NCBI GenBank assembly: GCA_002753135.1
Contig: PDZV01000021.1
Location: 1-64,000 of the forward strand
Length of the DNA: 64,000 bases
From: Magnetococcales bacterium WMHbinv6
GTDB taxonomy: Bacteria; Pseudomonadota; Magnetococcia; Magnetococcales; Magnetaquicoccaceae
Direction: 5' to 3'
This document shows, one piece after another, positions 62,129 through 64,000 of this stretch (position 1 is the stretch's first letter; each line of letters opens with the position of its first letter). The translations under genes were made by a program, and so were the position numbers. The notes beneath the pieces are model-generated. The model saw only the letters and a program-made list of their open reading frames with translations, ran no database searches and was not told the DNA's origin.

Positions 62129-63589
62129 TCAACCAACCTGGCTGAGAATGCGTTTGCGGAAACGCACACCCAGTTGCTGGGCAATTTGTTCGCAGGCGGC
62201 GATATCGACCCCTTCCAGTCCGTCGATGGCGGTGGCGGTCACCGACGGAACATGGGCTTTGGCGGCCAACAGAAAGGCTTTGACTGCCTGGTAGGCCCCT
62301 GGGATGGTCGGTCGGCTGTGGCGGATATAGAGTTCTTCATTTTGCGCGTTGAGCGAAACGGAAACGGCATCGATCAGACCACGCAAACGGGGGGTGATGT
62401 CGGTACGATAGACCCGGTTGGCCAGCCCGTCGGTATTGATGCGGATGGGAATATTGCTCTGTTGCTTGATCGCCTGGGCCACTTCCAACAGCACCGGCAG
62501 ACGCAGGGTGGGTTCACCGTAGCCGCAAAAGACAATCTCCTGATAGGCGGAAAAATCCCCCAAGGCGGCCAGTACCTCGGCTGCGCTCGGATTGCGCGGC
62601 AAGCTCAGGTCATATTGATGGACGATGGGTGCCACCCATTTGGGGCAAAAGTGGCAGCGCAGGGTACACCCCTTGCTGATGTTCAGATACAAACCCTGGC
62701 CGATCGGATAGGCCAGGATAGGCTTGTGTGGGCTGGGCAGGGGCTGTGCCGTGGGTAATTGATTGTTTTCGTTTGGCCGGAACAGGCGTAAATAGTTGTC
62801 GGTGGTGATGGCGGCCATTTGTTCCACGCTCAGACCATGCAGATGGGCCAGCGTTTCGGCGATACGCACCACCATGGCCGGTTCGTTGCGCTGGCCCCGG
62901 TGGGGCATCGGGGCCAGATAGGGGGCGTCGGTTTCGATCAAAATGCGATCCAGGGGCAGTTGTTGGGCAATTTGCCGCAGAGGGTCACCATTTTTGAAGG
63001 TCAATACCCCGGAAAAAGAGATGTGCAGCCCCTGTTGAATACCCCATTCCGCCATCTCCGCCGAGCCGGTAAAGCAGTGAATGACCCCCCCTTTGTCGGG
63101 CACGCCCTCGCTTTCGACAATGCGGCGGCTGTCGGCTTCCGCTTCGCGGCTATGGATAATTATCGGCAGATCGAGAATTTTGGCCGCCTGGATATGGTTG
63201 CGAAAGGAGATTTCCTGCTGCGGGGCCGGGCTGTAGCGATAGTGATAATCCAATCCGGTCTCACCGACGGCAATGACGGCAGGATGGCTGCCAGCAGCGA
63301 CAATGGCCGCCACCGAGCAGTCGGGCTCTTCGGCGGCATAATGGGGGTGGATACCCACACTGGCGGCGACACCGGGAAATCGTTGGCAGATGGCCAGCAA
63401 CTCCGGAACCTTGCCCAGGCGGGTGGAGATGGTTGAGATCCACACCACACCCGCCTGCTGCGCCCGTTGCAGCACCGCATCCAGGTCGGCGGCAAAGTCA
63501 GGAAAGTCAAGGTGGGCATGGCTGTCGGCAAAGAGGGTGCCGGGCTGGATCGGTTTGACGGTGTGTGCTTTCGGATGGCTGCTGTTCAT
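62129..63589 (-). CDS. TatD nuclease fused to radical SAM domain
   Basis: 486 residues. Residues about 18-280 are TatD (metal ligands in DSHAHLDF, GETGLDYHY, IIIHSREA, VIHCFTGSAEM, LIETDAPYLAP). After a linker, residues about 295-486 form a radical SAM module with CTLRCHFC (CX3CX2C) and GYGEPTLR. The two activities are separate but neighbouring genes in several bacteria. Start overlaps the preceding stop (ATGA). Confidence 0.92.
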   Translation of the reverse strand: MNSSHPKAHTVKPIQPGTLFADSHAHLDFPDFAADLDAVLQRAQQAGVVWISTISTRLGKVPELLAICQRFPGVAASVGIHPHYAAEEPDCSVAAIVAAGSHPAVIAVGETGLDYHYRYSPAPQQEISFRNHIQAAKILDLPIIIHSREAEADSRRIVESEGVPDKGGVIHCFTGSAEMAEWGIQQGLHISFSGVLTFKNGDPLRQIAQQLPLDRILIETDAPYLAPMPHRGQRNEPAMVVRIAETLAHLHGLSVEQMAAITTDNYLRLFRPNENNQLPTAQPLPSPHKPILAYPIGQGLYLNISKGCTLRCHFCPKWVAPIVHQYDLSLPRNPSAAEVLAALGDFSAYQEIVFCGYGEPTLRLPVLLEVAQAIKQQSNIPIRINTDGLANRVYRTDITPRLRGLIDAVSVSLNAQNEELYIRHSRPTIPGAYQAVKAFLLAAKAHVPSVTATAIDGLEGVDIAACEQIAQQLGVRFRKRILSQVG

Positions 63590-63999
63590 ACGGTTTCCTT
63601 TGCTTCGGCGTTGCCTTGGCTGCGGCGGCGCCGACGGCGTTTGCGCGGATTGGGCTGACCGGGGAGCGGGGGGGGCTCTGTGGCGGCAGTGGCGGTCGGC
63701 AGACGATGGTCGCCAACCGGGGCCTGGTTTGTTGCCGTTTCAGTCGGAGGGGCAGCGGCTGGACGCTCACCGCGACCACGTTGCCGTTCCCGTTGGTTCT
63801 CTCGTCTGCCGCTGCTTGGACGGTTCTGTTCCTGTTTTGGTTCCATCGCTGTGACCGCAGCGGTGGGACGTTTGCGCGTGTTGCCTGGGGGCAGCCCCTC
63901 GCCGATTGACTCTTCCTCGGTCGTGGCCCCCGCATCCTCTTCCGGCAACTGCGCCAGCGGTTGGTTGAGGCACAGTTCGCAGCGGGCTACACAAACGCG
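63586..63999 (-). CDS. Unidentified protein, C-terminal part (runs off window)
   Basis: About 137 codons. The visible N-terminal piece (CVARCELCLNQPLAQLPEED) holds a CXXXCXXC-like cysteine cluster, possibly a metal site. The rest is low complexity: acidic, then Pro/Arg-rich, ending in PRKRRRRRRSQGN. The start lies beyond 64000. Its stop overlaps tatD. Such basic tails occur in several RNA-binding proteins, but I cannot name the family. Confidence 0.6.
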   Translation of the reverse strand, partial: RVCVARCELCLNQPLAQLPEEDAGATTEEESIGEGLPPGNTRKRPTAAVTAMEPKQEQNRPSSGRRENQRERQRGRGERPAAAPPTETATNQAPVGDHRLPTATAATEPPPLPGQPNPRKRRRRRRSQGNAEAKETV

Positions 64000-64000
64000 G

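Overview
The window is a 64 kb piece of a bacterial chromosome, densely coded, with many start/stop overlaps of the ATGA type. The organism looks like a proteobacterium. GapR (DUF2312) at 23018-23281 is a family typical of Alphaproteobacteria, but the gene order secY-rpmJ-rpsM-rpsK-rpsD-rpoA-rplQ, with no adk after secY, is not the usual alphaproteobacterial order. Together with a DabA-type bicarbonate/CO2 uptake cluster, zinc-binding forms of S14, S4 and L36, a SHP/DHC cytochrome operon and abundant c-di-GMP and two-component genes, this suggests an early-branching, alphaproteobacteria-related and probably chemolithoautotrophic lineage (a Magnetococcales-like group is my best guess). The affiliation is inference; no rRNA gene is present.

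Layout. 1-14.1 kb: end of tuf, then the complete S10-spc-alpha ribosomal super-operon with secY and rpoA, closed by a clear terminator at 14128-14183. 14.2-24 kb: an L,D-transpeptidase, a small lipoprotein, a fused thiS-thiG gene coupled to a HybE-like gene, a two-gene AAA-ATPase/TOPRIM-like module (candidate defence system), a UDP-glucuronate decarboxylase, htpG and gapR. 23.3-32.6 kb: a five-gene operon of DabA (DUF2309) and four NuoL/M/N-like membrane proteins, larger than the described two-gene DabAB pump and the strongest candidate here for an under-described complex. 32.6-36.1 kb: an H-type lectin membrane protein coupled to a spermidine-synthase-like methyltransferase, a coiled-coil protein with five exact 18-residue repeats, a CBS protein and a rhodanese. 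36.2-46.8 kb: a membrane protein with a Ser/Thr kinase-FGE fusion, a degenerate phosphoglycerate-mutase-like protein, recJ, a Nudix hydrolase, the MurL/MurD2 pair (the L-Glu route to D-Glu in peptidoglycan), a 56-residue membrane protein missed by length cut-offs, and a metal ABC transporter lacking its binding protein.

47.1-56.3 kb: a Sel1 protein, then a two-component system divergent from a cytochrome b-SHP-DHC-PepSY operon; a CDF metal exporter converging on an EF-hand/ECF sigma/anti-sigma/CnrX-like operon; and an ankyrin-repeat periplasmic protein. 56.3-58.1 kb is a small scar region with an IS630 remnant, an Rpn-family nuclease and a phage-like coding fragment. 58.1-64 kb, all on the minus strand: PilZ protein, CheY-like regulator, cytidylate-kinase-like/REC fusion, BaiN-like flavoprotein, a TatD-radical SAM fusion and the C-terminal end of an unidentified protein running off the edge.

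No tRNA, rRNA or CRISPR array was recognised. Starts were chosen by reading upstream Shine-Dalgarno sequences and overlaps by eye; family assignments rest on motifs and remembered family features, with no database search.
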